Below are positions 39,221-47,160 of a stretch of DNA of 58,059 nucleotides, one piece after another; position 1 is the first letter of the stretch; each line of letters begins with the position of its first letter. The stretch spans positions 1 through 58,059 of the forward strand of contig JAGQUO010000002.1 of assembly GCA_020438445.1 (NCBI GenBank), in the 5' to 3' direction. The DNA is from Solirubrobacterales bacterium (GTDB taxonomy: Bacteria; Actinomycetota; Thermoleophilia; Solirubrobacterales; 70-9). The notes beneath the pieces were generated by a model. That model was not told the DNA's origin. It did not search any database and saw only the letters and a list, made by a program, of their open reading frames with translations. The position numbers were made by a program, and so were the translations under genes.

Positions 39221-40150
39221 ATGGCTCTCTTCTCGAGGAAGTCCAGGGAACCCGCGCGGCCTCCGGTGCCGTTCATCGTCGGCGTCGGCCGCTCCGGGAC
39301 GACGATGCTGCGGCTGATGCTGGACGCGCATCCGGACCTCGCGATCCCGCCCGAGACCCATTTCGTCCCCGAGCTGATCGACGCGATCGAGGCCGGGGCT
39401 ACGCCCGAGCAGGCCGTCGAGACGATGACCGCGGTCCGCCAGTGGGGAGATCTCGACACCGACCCGGCCGACGTCGTCGCCCGCTGGAAGCAGCTCGACG
39501 AGTTCGCACCCGGGCCGGCGCTCCGCTCCTTCTACGAGATGTACGCCGAGCGGCAGGGCAAGCCCCGGTACGGCGAGAAGACGCCCGCCTACGTCAAGAA
39601 CATGATCAAGATCGAGGCCGCGATGCCGGAGGCGCGGTTCATCCACGTGATCCGTGACGGGCGCGACGTCGCCCTGTCGCGTTGGAAGCGGACGCTCGGG
39701 GACAAGGACCCCGCGCCCGCCGGCCAGGTCGCCGAGACCTGGCAGCGGCGGATCCGGCGCGCCCAGCGCCACGGCCGCAAGGTCTCCCACTACCTCGAGC
39801 TCCGCTACGAGGACCTGGTCACCGACACCGAGCCGAACCTGCACCGGATCGCCGATTTCCTCGAGCTGCCCTGGGATCCGGTGATGCTGCGTTACTACGA
39901 GCACGCGGCCGAGCGGATGGCGGAGATGGCACGCGACCTGCCGGCGACCGACGGCAAGCCCACCCGGCCCGGTGAGGAGCGGATGCAGGCACACGCGATG
40001 ACTCAGAAGCCGCCGGATCCGAGCGCGATGTACCGGTGGAAGGAGAAGATGTCGCCCGAGGACGTCGCCGCCTTCGACGCCGCCGCGGGCGAGCTGCTCT
40101 CAGACCTCGGCTACGAGGTCGGGACCGGGACCGCGGCGACCGGCGCGTGA
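39221..40150 (+). CDS. Sulfotransferase, PETHF type (copy 1)
   Basis: A 309-residue PAPS-dependent sulfotransferase. The 5'-phosphosulfate loop is [18 protein letters not shown] (21-38), then the family-typical PPETHFVPELI, the GKPRYGEKTP segment, and the 3'-phosphate motif [12 protein letters not shown]. The C-terminus ends in LLSDLGYEV, a tail seen in most copies here. The protein is soluble, so sulfate would be added in the cytoplasm, before export of the product. It shares a GTGA overlap with the O-methyltransferase gene, linking sulfation and methylation. The acceptor is probably the sugar product of the adjacent glycosyltransferases (inference). Confidence 0.88.
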   Translation: MALFSRKSREPARPPVPFIVGVGRSGTTMLRLMLDAHPDLAIPPETHFVPELIDAIEAGATPEQAVETMTAVRQWGDLDTDPADVVARWKQLDEFAPGPALRSFYEMYAERQGKPRYGEKTPAYVKNMIKIEAAMPEARFIHVIRDGRDVALSRWKRTLGDKDPAPAGQVAETWQRRIRRAQRHGRKVSHYLELRYEDLVTDTEPNLHRIADFLELPWDPVMLRYYEHAAERMAEMARDLPATDGKPTRPGEERMQAHAMTQKPPDPSAMYRWKEKMSPEDVAAFDAAAGELLSDLGYEVGTGTAATGA

Positions 40151-40812
40151 GCGATCCGAAGTTCATAGCGCTGACGCCGGAGCTGCACGAGTACGTCGTC
40201 CGCCACGGCGCCCGCGAGGATGGGGCGCTGGCAGCCGTGCGCGAGAGCACGGCGGCGCTGGGCGACGTGGCGGTGATGCAGATCTCACCCGACCAGGGCG
40301 CGCTCATGACCATGCTCGCGCGGCTCTCGGGGGCATCCCGCGCGATCGAGCTCGGCACCTTCACCGGGTACTCGGCGATCTGCATCGCCCGGGGGCTCGC
40401 CGACGGCGGGCTGCTCACGGCCTGCGAGCTCGACCCCGAGCGGGCGGAGACCGCCCGGGCGAACTTCGAGGCGGCGGACGTCGCCGACCGGATCGACGTC
40501 GTCGTCGGGCCGGCCGCCGAGACGCTCGCCGGGCTGACCGAGACCGGGCCCGGGACGTTTGACCTCGCCTTCATCGATGCCGACAAGACCGGCTACCCCG
40601 GCTACTACGAGGCATGCCTGACGCTGCTGCGGCCGGGCGGGCTGATCGTCCTCGACAACGTGCTTCGCGACGGCACCGTGCTCGACCCGCCCGCCGACGA
40701 CGAGGGCGGCCGTGCGATCGCGGCGCTGAACGAGTCGATCGCGGAGGACGATCGGGTCGACGTCGCGATGCTCGGGATCGCCGACGGGATCACGCTCGCC
40801 CGCAAGCGCTGA
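40147..40812 (+). CDS. Class I O-methyltransferase (caffeoyl-CoA OMT-like)
   Basis: A 221-residue SAM-dependent O-methyltransferase. Landmarks: MQISPDQGALM, AIELGTFTGYSAICIARGL (SAM-binding), LTACELDPE, LAFIDADKTGYPGYYE (metal-binding Asp region) and GLIVLDNVLRDG. These are typical of the Mg-dependent OMT family. Bacterial members methylate many small phenols and sugars, so the substrate here is open. The GTG start overlaps the sulfotransferase stop, and the glycosyltransferase start follows after 1 base, making a tight three-gene unit. Confidence 0.88.
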   Translation: MSDPKFIALTPELHEYVVRHGAREDGALAAVRESTAALGDVAVMQISPDQGALMTMLARLSGASRAIELGTFTGYSAICIARGLADGGLLTACELDPERAETARANFEAADVADRIDVVVGPAAETLAGLTETGPGTFDLAFIDADKTGYPGYYEACLTLLRPGGLIVLDNVLRDGTVLDPPADDEGGRAIAALNESIAEDDRVDVAMLGIADGITLARKR

Positions 40813-40813
40813 G

Positions 40814-41953
40814 ATGCGGATCGGGATCGTCAGCAAGTGGTCTGCGAGCGGCCAGGCCGTCGTCTCCCGCCAGATCCGCTCCGCGCTCGACGAGCTCGGT
40901 CACGAGACGTCCGTGCTCGCCCGGCCCGGGTCGGGGCCGCGCGCACGGCAGGCGTCCGAGGGCGAGCGCGACCCCGTCTGGGATCAGCCCGGCGTGACCG
41001 CTGCCTCGGCGCACGACGTCCCCCTGGCCGAGTACGAGGACTGGGCCCGCGCCAACTCGCTCGAGGCGATCCTCTTCGACGAGAACTACCAGTGGGACGA
41101 GGTCGCCGCCCTGCGCGGAGCCGGCATCCGCACGATCGGCCGCTTCGTCTGGGAGTACTTCGCCGCCGAGCACCTGGATCCGGCGCGCGAGGCCTACGAC
41201 ACGATCTACTCGCTGACCCGCTGCGAGCGCGACCGCTACGCGGAGATGGGCCTCGAGACCCCCTACGTCCAGTGGGGCATCCACCCGGAGTTGATCGCCG
41301 CCGTTCCCGATCGTGGAACGCATATGGCGGGCGGGCCGCAGGCCCGGAGCACACATGCGCAGGTATACCCAGCGGAGGATTCCACCGGAGTCATCTCCTT
41401 CTACTTCCCCGGCTCCTTTCTCGGGCGCCGCAAGCCCATCCGCAAGGTCATCAAGGGATTCGGCAGGGCCGAGGGCGAGCACCTACGGCTGTTGATCAAC
41501 GCGCAGGTGCCGCGGAACGACGCGGCCCTGCGTGAGGCCGCCGCGGCCGATCCGCGGATCGAGCTGATGCTCGAGGACGAGCCCGAAGCAGAGCACCGTG
41601 CCCGCTTCGCCGCCTGCGACGTCTGCCTCGCCCCGTCGCGATGGGAGGGCCTGGGTCTGCCGCTGTTCGAGGCGACCGCCTTCGGGATCCCGATCATCAC
41701 CAACGACAAGCCGCCGATGTCGGAGATGGTCCTCGACGGGCGCAGCGGGATCCTCGTGCCCTCGATCCAGAACGGCACCGCGCGCTCCGGGATCCCCGCC
41801 TGGGACCCCGACGTGCCGGCCCTCGCCGCCGCGATCGAGCGGCTCGGCGACGGCGCCGAGCTCGAGCGGATGCGGGCGGGGGTCGCCGAGCTCGCCGCCG
41901 AGCGATCGTGGTCGCGGACCGTGAGCGACCTCGGCGCCCTGATCGGGACCTGA
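40814..41953 (+). CDS. GT4-family glycosyltransferase, WFNRGQ type (paralog 3, variant)
   Basis: A 379-residue paralog. The N-terminal motif is altered to IVSKWSASGQAVVSR, replacing FNRG with SASG. FDENYQWDE replaces FDQNYQFDE. It keeps RTIGRFVWEYF and the catalytic Ex7E pair in RWEGLGLPLFEA. Its inter-domain linker carries about 20 extra residues (from GTHMAGGPQ to YPAEDSTG), encoded by a palindromic repeat region. The changes near the glycine-rich loop suggest a different donor or acceptor from the other copies. It starts 1 base after the O-methyltransferase stop. Confidence 0.86.
   Translation: MRIGIVSKWSASGQAVVSRQIRSALDELGHETSVLARPGSGPRARQASEGERDPVWDQPGVTAASAHDVPLAEYEDWARANSLEAILFDENYQWDEVAALRGAGIRTIGRFVWEYFAAEHLDPAREAYDTIYSLTRCERDRYAEMGLETPYVQWGIHPELIAAVPDRGTHMAGGPQARSTHAQVYPAEDSTGVISFYFPGSFLGRRKPIRKVIKGFGRAEGEHLRLLINAQVPRNDAALREAAAADPRIELMLEDEPEAEHRARFAACDVCLAPSRWEGLGLPLFEATAFGIPIITNDKPPMSEMVLDGRSGILVPSIQNGTARSGIPAWDPDVPALAAAIERLGDGAELERMRAGVAELAAERSWSRTVSDLGALIGT
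41319..41390 (+). repeat. Palindromic repeat region inside glycosyltransferase 3
   Basis: CGCATATG (41319-41326) and CACATGCG (41352-41359) form nearly matching inverted arms. Between them lies GGGCC-gca-GGCCC, and after them the word AGCGGAGGATTCC (41371-41383) resembles the element at 26.4 kb. Similar CGCATATG/CATATGCG arms lie at the start of glycosyltransferase 5 (48189-48224). Confidence 0.45.
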
Positions 41954-41989
41954 CCGCGGCCCGCAGGGCGGCTACCCTCCGCGCTCGCG

Positions 41990-42682
41990 ATGAGCGACAG
42001 CGACAACATCAGCGAGCCCGCCGGCGAGGAGCCCGCGGCGGCCGGCAAGGCGAGCCGATGGGAGCAGTTCCGGCTGCCGGTCGAGCTCTCCGGCCGTTCC
42101 TTCCTCGACGTCGGCTGCTGGGAGGGCGCCCACTGCGCCGACGCGGCCCGCCGCGGAGCCGAGCCCGTCGTCGGCATCGACATCTGCACCGGCGAGGACC
42201 TCCGCGCGAACGTCGACCGCTACGGCTTCGAGTTCCTGCAGATGGACGTCTTCGGCGAGCTCTGGCACGGGCTCGGCAGCTTCGACGTGGTCCTCTGCTC
42301 CGGCCTGATCTACAGCGTCCCGAGCCCGATGGCACTGCTGTTCCGCCTCGCGAAGGTGACCGGGGAGCTGCTCGTGATCGAGTCGGCGTCGACGACGAAG
42401 GGCGGCGAGGAGCCGATCATGCTCTTCCGCGGCGAGGAGGACGGCAACCCGTCGAACTGGTGGATCCCCAACGTCGCCTGCCTCGAGCAGATGCTCCACG
42501 TCGCCGGGTTCGCCGGCGTCTCGACCGTCTGGGAGGAGCCCCGCGAGGAGCACTGGACCCGCGTCTGCCTCCACGCCGTGCCTCGTGACGGGGTCGACCG
42601 TGAGCGGCTGCTCCCGCGCAAGCCACGGCTGATGAGCGTCCGCGGCGGCGATCGCGGCCGCGGCCGCCGCGAAACGGGCTGA
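41990..42682 (+). CDS. Class I SAM-dependent methyltransferase (CmoB-like fold)
   Basis: A 230-residue methyltransferase. After a polar N-terminus of about 25 residues come FLDVGCWEGAHCADAARRGA (SAM loop), VVGIDICTG, FEFLQMDVFGELW and FDVVLCSGLIYSVPSPMALL. A segment with NPSNWWIPNVACLEQML follows. This pattern is seen in methyltransferases near surface-glycan genes and in the CmoB family. The C-terminus is Arg/Gly-rich. It lies between two glycosyltransferases (36 bases after one, 13 before the next), so it probably methylates an intermediate of the same pathway. Confidence 0.8.
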   Translation: MSDSDNISEPAGEEPAAAGKASRWEQFRLPVELSGRSFLDVGCWEGAHCADAARRGAEPVVGIDICTGEDLRANVDRYGFEFLQMDVFGELWHGLGSFDVVLCSGLIYSVPSPMALLFRLAKVTGELLVIESASTTKGGEEPIMLFRGEEDGNPSNWWIPNVACLEQMLHVAGFAGVSTVWEEPREEHWTRVCLHAVPRDGVDRERLLPRKPRLMSVRGGDRGRGRRETG

Positions 42683-42695
42683 ACCGGGGCGGACG

Positions 42696-43772
42696 GTGAA
42701 CGTCGGCATCGTCAGCAAGTGGTTCAACCGCGGCCAGCCGGTCGTCGGCCGCCACCTCCGCTCCGCCGTCGACGAGCTCGGCCATCGCAGCTTCGTCCTC
42801 GCCAAGCCGCGCCGGGAGAAGGGGCCGATGGCGGGCGCGCTCGAGCGGACCGGCGTCTGGGACCAGCCCGGCGTCACCGCGGCCTCGAGCTTCGAGACGC
42901 CGCTCGAGGAGTACGAGGCCTGGGTGGAGGCCAACTCGCTCGACGTCATCCTCTGCGACCAGAACTACCAGTTCGAGGAGCTCGCGGAGCTCCGTCGCTC
43001 CGGCGTCCGCACGATCGGCCGGTTCGTCTGGGAGCACTTCACCCGCGAGCACGTCGAGCCGGCCCTCGCCGCCTACGACGTCGTCTACTCGGTCACCCGG
43101 TGCGAGCGGGAGCGCTACGCCGGCTGGGGCCTTCGGACTCCGCGGGTGCCCTGGGGCATCCATCCCGAGCTGCTCGCGGTGCCGGCTCACCACAGCACCG
43201 ACGGCCTCGTCCGCTTCGTCTTCCCCGGCGGCTTCCTCGGCCACCGCAAGCCCGCCGAGCCGGTCGTCGAGGCATTCGCCGCGGCCCGCGGCGAGCACCT
43301 GCGCCTGCTCGTCAAGGCACAGGTCGAGCGCTCTCGCCTCGAGGCGCTGACGCCGATGATCGAGGCGGACCCGCGGATCGAGCTGCGCCTCGCCGACGAG
43401 CCCTGGCACGAGCACCTCGCCGCGATCGCCGCCAACGACGTATCGATCTCACCGTCCCGCTGGGAGGGCCTGGGGCTGCCGCTGTACGAGGCGGTCGCCT
43501 TCGGGATGCCGACGATCGCCAACGACGACCCGCCGATGAACGAGGTCGTGGTCGACGACGTCAACGGCGTCCTCGTCCCCTCCCACCCCGACGGGACCGC
43601 GCGGTCCGGGATCCCGGCCCGCCGCCCGGACATCGGCGCGATGACGGCCGCGATCGAGCACGTGGCCGATCCGACGGTGCTGGAGCGCCTGCGGCGCGGC
43701 GCCGAGGCCTCCCGCGCCGACCACCGCTGGGAGTCGACGGTCGCCGCGCTCGGCGAGCTGATCGTCACCTAG
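42696..43772 (+). CDS. GT4-family glycosyltransferase, WFNRGQ type (paralog 4)
   Basis: A 358-residue paralog with VGIVSKWFNRGQPVVGRHLR at the start, CDQNYQFEEL, RTIGRFVWEHF and the Ex7E motif in RWEGLGLPLYEA. NDDPPMNEVVVDDVNGVLVP is near the C-terminus. The linker is short. It starts at GTG 42696, 13 bases after the methyltransferase. Its stop overlaps the stop of the converging pseudogene in the sequence CTAG. Donor and acceptor unknown. Confidence 0.87.
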   Translation: MNVGIVSKWFNRGQPVVGRHLRSAVDELGHRSFVLAKPRREKGPMAGALERTGVWDQPGVTAASSFETPLEEYEAWVEANSLDVILCDQNYQFEELAELRRSGVRTIGRFVWEHFTREHVEPALAAYDVVYSVTRCERERYAGWGLRTPRVPWGIHPELLAVPAHHSTDGLVRFVFPGGFLGHRKPAEPVVEAFAAARGEHLRLLVKAQVERSRLEALTPMIEADPRIELRLADEPWHEHLAAIAANDVSISPSRWEGLGLPLYEAVAFGMPTIANDDPPMNEVVVDDVNGVLVPSHPDGTARSGIPARRPDIGAMTAAIEHVADPTVLERLRRGAEASRADHRWESTVAALGELIVT

Positions 43773-43925
43773 GAATCGTGAATCCGCCTGAGCTCCTCGA
43801 GATCGATCTCGTCCCGATCGCGGCCGCCGGCTGACTTCATCGCGACCAGGTCCTCGTAGGAGCAGATCAGGAGCTCGAGGTCGCCGAGGCTCGCGCCGAC
43901 GGCAGCCGCTGGGAGATCCGGTGGC
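43769..43925 (-). pseudogene. Remnant of a nucleotidyltransferase (AbiEii/DUF6036-like) gene
   Basis: Only about 45 C-terminal residues remain recognisable: SLGDLELLICSYEDLVAMKS, then AGGRDRDEIDLEELRRIHDS. This pattern (a YEDL...MK...GR..D..DLEEL tail) ends the nucleotidyltransferase partner of some toxin-antitoxin-like pairs. The catalytic N-terminal part is missing and the upstream DNA reads as the end of another small gene, so a deletion is likely. It lies on the opposite strand to the cassette. Confidence 0.5.
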
Positions 43926-44105
43926 TCACCGGGCAGCCCGGCGGACGCCGGCTCGCAGCTCGGCAGCGAGGCCGCTGAGCTCCAGGGCCGCCTCGATCCG
44001 CTCCGACATCGTCGTCTCACGGAATCGGCGCCGGCGCTCGGCCAGCGCGATCGCATCGAGCTCGCGCATCGCGGCGGCATCGGTCGGGTTCCTCTTCACG
44101 GCCAT
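43926..44105 (-). CDS. Small hypothetical protein, possible antitoxin-like partner
   Basis: This 59-residue ORF reads MAVKRNPTDAAAMRELDAIA, continues ALAERRRRFRETTMSERIEA and ends in a short helical tail. It is charged and helical, like the short partner that often precedes AbiEii/DUF6036-type nucleotidyltransferases. A TAACTT box lies 9 bases upstream. The partner gene downstream is truncated, and the end of this ORF may also have been altered by the same deletion. Function is not demonstrated. Confidence 0.5.
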   Translation of the reverse strand: MAVKRNPTDAAAMRELDAIALAERRRRFRETTMSERIEAALELSGLAAELRAGVRRAAR

Positions 44106-44160
44106 TGCAGCTTGAAGTTAGCCCGCCCGCGACTCGAATGCGTGCGCCGGAGAGTCGTCC

Positions 44161-44166
44161 TACAAT
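44161..44166 (+). promoter_or_regulatory. -10 box upstream of the sulfotransferase run
   Basis: TACAAT lies about 96 bases before the start of the first of four consecutive sulfotransferase genes. It would give a leader of about 85-90 bases. No strong -35 box was found. Confidence 0.4.
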
Positions 44167-44261
44167 GCGGCGTTCGCCCGGCGCCCCTGAGACGACGCGT
44201 CGCCGGGATCGTCCCGGAGTCCCGCCCGACGCCCGCGGACGGTGGGAACCCTCTGCAATCG

Positions 44262-45236
44262 ATGCCACTACCGAGCCCACAGAAAGCCTGGCGTCAGTCC
44301 AGGAGCCGCCGCGCCTCCGCGCGGGGAGCCGAGCGAACCCCGGCGCCGTTCGTCGTCGGCGTCAACCGGTCGGGGACGACCCTGCTGCGGATGATGCTCG
44401 ACGCGCATCCGCAGCTCACCGTTCCGCCAGAGACCCACTTCGTCCCGGAGCTGATCGAGGCCGCCGAGTCGAGGGACCCGACCCCCGAGTCGCTGCTGGC
44501 GACGATCACCAGGCAACGCGAGTGGGGTGACTTCGGGCTGTCCGAGGAGGAGCTCCTCGAGCGGTTCCGGGCGATCGAGCCGCTCAACGCCGGCGACGCC
44601 CTCCGCGCCTTCTACGGCGCCTACGCCGAGCGCGTCGGCAAGCCGCGCTGGGGCGAGAAGACCCCGATCTACGTCAAGAGCATGCGCAAGATCGAGCGGG
44701 CGCTGCCGGAGGCGCGGTTCGTCCACGTCATCCGCGATGGCCGTGACGTCGCGCTCTCGATCCGCGACCGCGCCGTCAAGGAGCACCCGATCGACCGGAT
44801 CGCCGAGCGCTGGGTGCGGCGGATCACCCGCGCCCGCGAGCAGGCGCAGCGGCTCGCCCACTACGAGGAGATCCGCTACGAGAACCTGATCCTCGACACC
44901 CGGCCGACCCTGGAGACGGTCTGCGAGTTCTTCGAGCTGCCCTGGGACGACGCGCTGCTCGACTACCACCGGCGATCGGCCGAGCGGCTCGAGGAGATGA
45001 AGCGCGAGCTGCCCGACGACGGCAAGCGGACGACGCTGAGCGTCGAGCGCCGGATGGCGACTCACGCGCGGACGACCGAGAAGCCGGACCCGAAGCGCGT
45101 CAGCCGCTGGCGCGAGAGCATGAACCGCTCCGACCGCGAGCTGTTCGAGTCGATCGCGGGCCCCCTCCTGGTCGAGCTCGGCTACCAGATCGGCGACGGG
45201 CCCGGAACCGAGCCGCGCGGTGACGAGGACAGTTGA
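44262..45236 (+). CDS. Sulfotransferase, PETHF type (copy 2)
   Basis: A 324-residue sulfotransferase. After a basic N-terminus comes [18 protein letters not shown] (PAPS loop), PPETHFVPELI, GKPRWGEKTP and [12 protein letters not shown]. The C-terminus ends in LLVELGYQI. The first 72 bases of the PAPS-loop region are identical to copy 3. The ATG at 44262 is chosen because it is the nearest start before the basic leader; the frame stays open to 44112. It starts a run of four coupled sulfotransferase genes. Confidence 0.85.
   Translation: MPLPSPQKAWRQSRSRRASARGAERTPAPFVVGVNRSGTTLLRMMLDAHPQLTVPPETHFVPELIEAAESRDPTPESLLATITRQREWGDFGLSEEELLERFRAIEPLNAGDALRAFYGAYAERVGKPRWGEKTPIYVKSMRKIERALPEARFVHVIRDGRDVALSIRDRAVKEHPIDRIAERWVRRITRAREQAQRLAHYEEIRYENLILDTRPTLETVCEFFELPWDDALLDYHRRSAERLEEMKRELPDDGKRTTLSVERRMATHARTTEKPDPKRVSRWRESMNRSDRELFESIAGPLLVELGYQIGDGPGTEPRGDEDS
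44339..44410 (+). repeat. 72-base identical tract, copy 1 (sulfotransferase 2)
   Basis: Identical to 45319-45390 over all 72 bases. It encodes the PAPS loop and the start of the next helix (from PFVVGVNRSGTTLL to MLDAHP). The flanks diverge at once. Confidence 0.85.
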
Positions 45237-46219
45237 TCGCCCGCCGACAGTCCAGCTGGCGGCATCCCGTCTTCACCCTCTCACGGCTGCTGAGCCGCCG
45301 CCGCGAGCAGCAACGGGACCCGGCGCCGTTCGTCGTCGGCGTCAACCGGTCGGGGACGACCCTGCTGCGGATGATGCTCGACGCGCATCCCGAGCTGACG
45401 ATCCCGCCGGAGACACACTTCATCCCCGAGGTCATCCGCCGCGCCAACCACGAGAACACCAGGCGGCGGCTGATCCGCTCGATCACCAAGCACCCGCGCT
45501 GGGGTGACTTCGGCCTCGACGAGGACGAGTTCCGGGCCCGCGCCAAGCGGGTCAAGCCGCTGACGGCGGCGGGCGCGATCCGCTGCTTCTACGAGCTCTA
45601 CGCGGAGAAGCAGGGCAAGCCGCGCTGGGGCGACAAGACGCCGCGGTACATGCGGGCGATGCCGCGGATCGCCCGTGCCCTCCCGGAGGCCCGCTTCATC
45701 CACCTGATCCGTGACGGCCGCGACGTCGCGCTCTCCCAGCGCGAGCGGGTGATCGGCGGGCAGGACGTTGCGATGGCCGCGATGGCCGAGCGCTGGCAGC
45801 GGCGGATCGTCGCCGCCCGCGAGGGCGCCGCCGAGATCCGGTCCGGCGCCTACCTCGAGATCCGCTACGAGGACCTCGTCACCGACACCGAGTCGACGCT
45901 GCGGACCGTCTGCGACTTCATCGGCATCCGCTTCGACGCGGGCATGCTCGACTACCACCGGCGGGCCGAGGAGCGGCTCGCGGAGATGAACCGGGACCTG
46001 GACAACTCCGACAGCGGCGTCGTCAGGACCGCCGACAACCGGCTCGCGGCGCACGCGCTGACGACCGAGCCGCCGACGACGAACCGCTGCGGGCGCTGGC
46101 GGAGCGAGATGACCGGCGATGAGGTCGCGGAGTTCGAGCGCGGCGCCGGCGCCCTGCTGTCCGAGCTCGGCTACGAGCTCGGGAGCGAGCGCGCCGCCGC
46201 ACCGGAGGGAGTCGAATGA
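45233..46219 (+). CDS. Sulfotransferase, PETHF type (copy 3)
   Basis: A 328-residue sulfotransferase with a basic N-terminus, [39 protein letters not shown] and [12 protein letters not shown]. The C-terminal tail is LLSELGYEL. It starts at TTG 45233 inside TTGA, overlapping the stop of copy 2, and ends in an ATGA overlap with copy 4. The acceptor loops after PETHF differ strongly from the other copies, which suggests a different acceptor position. Confidence 0.86.
   Translation: MIARRQSSWRHPVFTLSRLLSRRREQQRDPAPFVVGVNRSGTTLLRMMLDAHPELTIPPETHFIPEVIRRANHENTRRRLIRSITKHPRWGDFGLDEDEFRARAKRVKPLTAAGAIRCFYELYAEKQGKPRWGDKTPRYMRAMPRIARALPEARFIHLIRDGRDVALSQRERVIGGQDVAMAAMAERWQRRIVAAREGAAEIRSGAYLEIRYEDLVTDTESTLRTVCDFIGIRFDAGMLDYHRRAEERLAEMNRDLDNSDSGVVRTADNRLAAHALTTEPPTTNRCGRWRSEMTGDEVAEFERGAGALLSELGYELGSERAAAPEGVE
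45319..45390 (+). repeat. 72-base identical tract, copy 2 (sulfotransferase 3)
   Basis: Perfect match to 44339-44410, with 980 bases between equivalent positions. The rest of the two genes is much less similar. Confidence 0.85.
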
Positions 46220-47160
46220 GGCTGCCGCTGCGACGCAAGGGATCGACCGGGCCGCCGGTCCCGTTCATCGTCGGCGTGACGCGCTCCGGGACGACGCTGC
46301 TCCGGCTGATGCTGGACGCCCATCCCGACCTCGCGATCCCGCCCGAGACCCACTTCGTGCCGGCGCTGATCAAGGCGACCCGCAAGCGCGGCGTCACCTG
46401 CGAGGAGGCGCACGGGATCGTCACCGGGCACCGTCAGTGGGGCGATTTCAACCTCGACTCGGCCGCGCTGCTGGACCGCTACTGCGAGCTCGACCGGATC
46501 GACCCCGAGACGACCATCCGCGCGTTCTTCGAGCTCTACGCCGAGGGCCAGGGCAAGCCGCGGTGGGGAGACAAGACGCCGAACTACGTCAAGCGGATGA
46601 AGCAGATCGAGCGCTGGATTCCCGAGGCGAGGTTCGTGCACATGATCCGCGACGGCCGCGACGCCGCGCTCTCCCGGTTCAAGCGCCTGCTCAAGGACCC
46701 GCCGCCGATGGAGGTCGTGGCGGAGCGCTGGGTCCGCAAGATCGAGGGCGCGCGCGCCGACGGTGCCGGCCTCGACTACATCGAGGTCCAGTACGAGTCG
46801 CTGGTCCGCGACACCGAGACCGAGCTGCGCCGGGTCTCCGAGTTCCTCGAGCTCCCCTGGGACGACTCGATGCTCCACTACTACGAGCGCGCCGAGGAGA
46901 GGCTGGCCGAGATGCACCGCGACCTGCCGTCCGCCGAGGGCAAGCCGCTGCGGCCCGCCGATCACCGCAAGGAGGCCCACGTGCTGACCTCGAAGCCGCC
47001 GGACCCGAGCCGGCTCGCGCGCTGGAAGCACGACATGTCACCCGAGGACATCGCCGCCTTCGAGAGCGTCGCCGCGCCGCTCCTGCGCGAGCTCGACTAC
47101 GAGGTGATCAGCGACGGCGCGACCCCGGCTCCCGCGAGCGAGGGGGAGGCCGCGTCATGA
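46216..47160 (+). CDS. Sulfotransferase, PETHF type (copy 4)
   Basis: A 314-residue sulfotransferase: [18 protein letters not shown] near residue 20, PPETHFVPALI, GKPRWGDKTP, and HMIRDGRDAALS with Ala in place of Val. The C-terminal region has SPEDIAAF and LLRELDYEV. It starts at ATG 46216 within ATGA after copy 3 and ends in ATGA with copy 5. It most resembles copy 1 in the N-terminal third (PFIVGV and DLAIPPETHFVP). Confidence 0.87.
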   Translation: MRLPLRRKGSTGPPVPFIVGVTRSGTTLLRLMLDAHPDLAIPPETHFVPALIKATRKRGVTCEEAHGIVTGHRQWGDFNLDSAALLDRYCELDRIDPETTIRAFFELYAEGQGKPRWGDKTPNYVKRMKQIERWIPEARFVHMIRDGRDAALSRFKRLLKDPPPMEVVAERWVRKIEGARADGAGLDYIEVQYESLVRDTETELRRVSEFLELPWDDSMLHYYERAEERLAEMHRDLPSAEGKPLRPADHRKEAHVLTSKPPDPSRLARWKHDMSPEDIAAFESVAAPLLRELDYEVISDGATPAPASEGEAAS

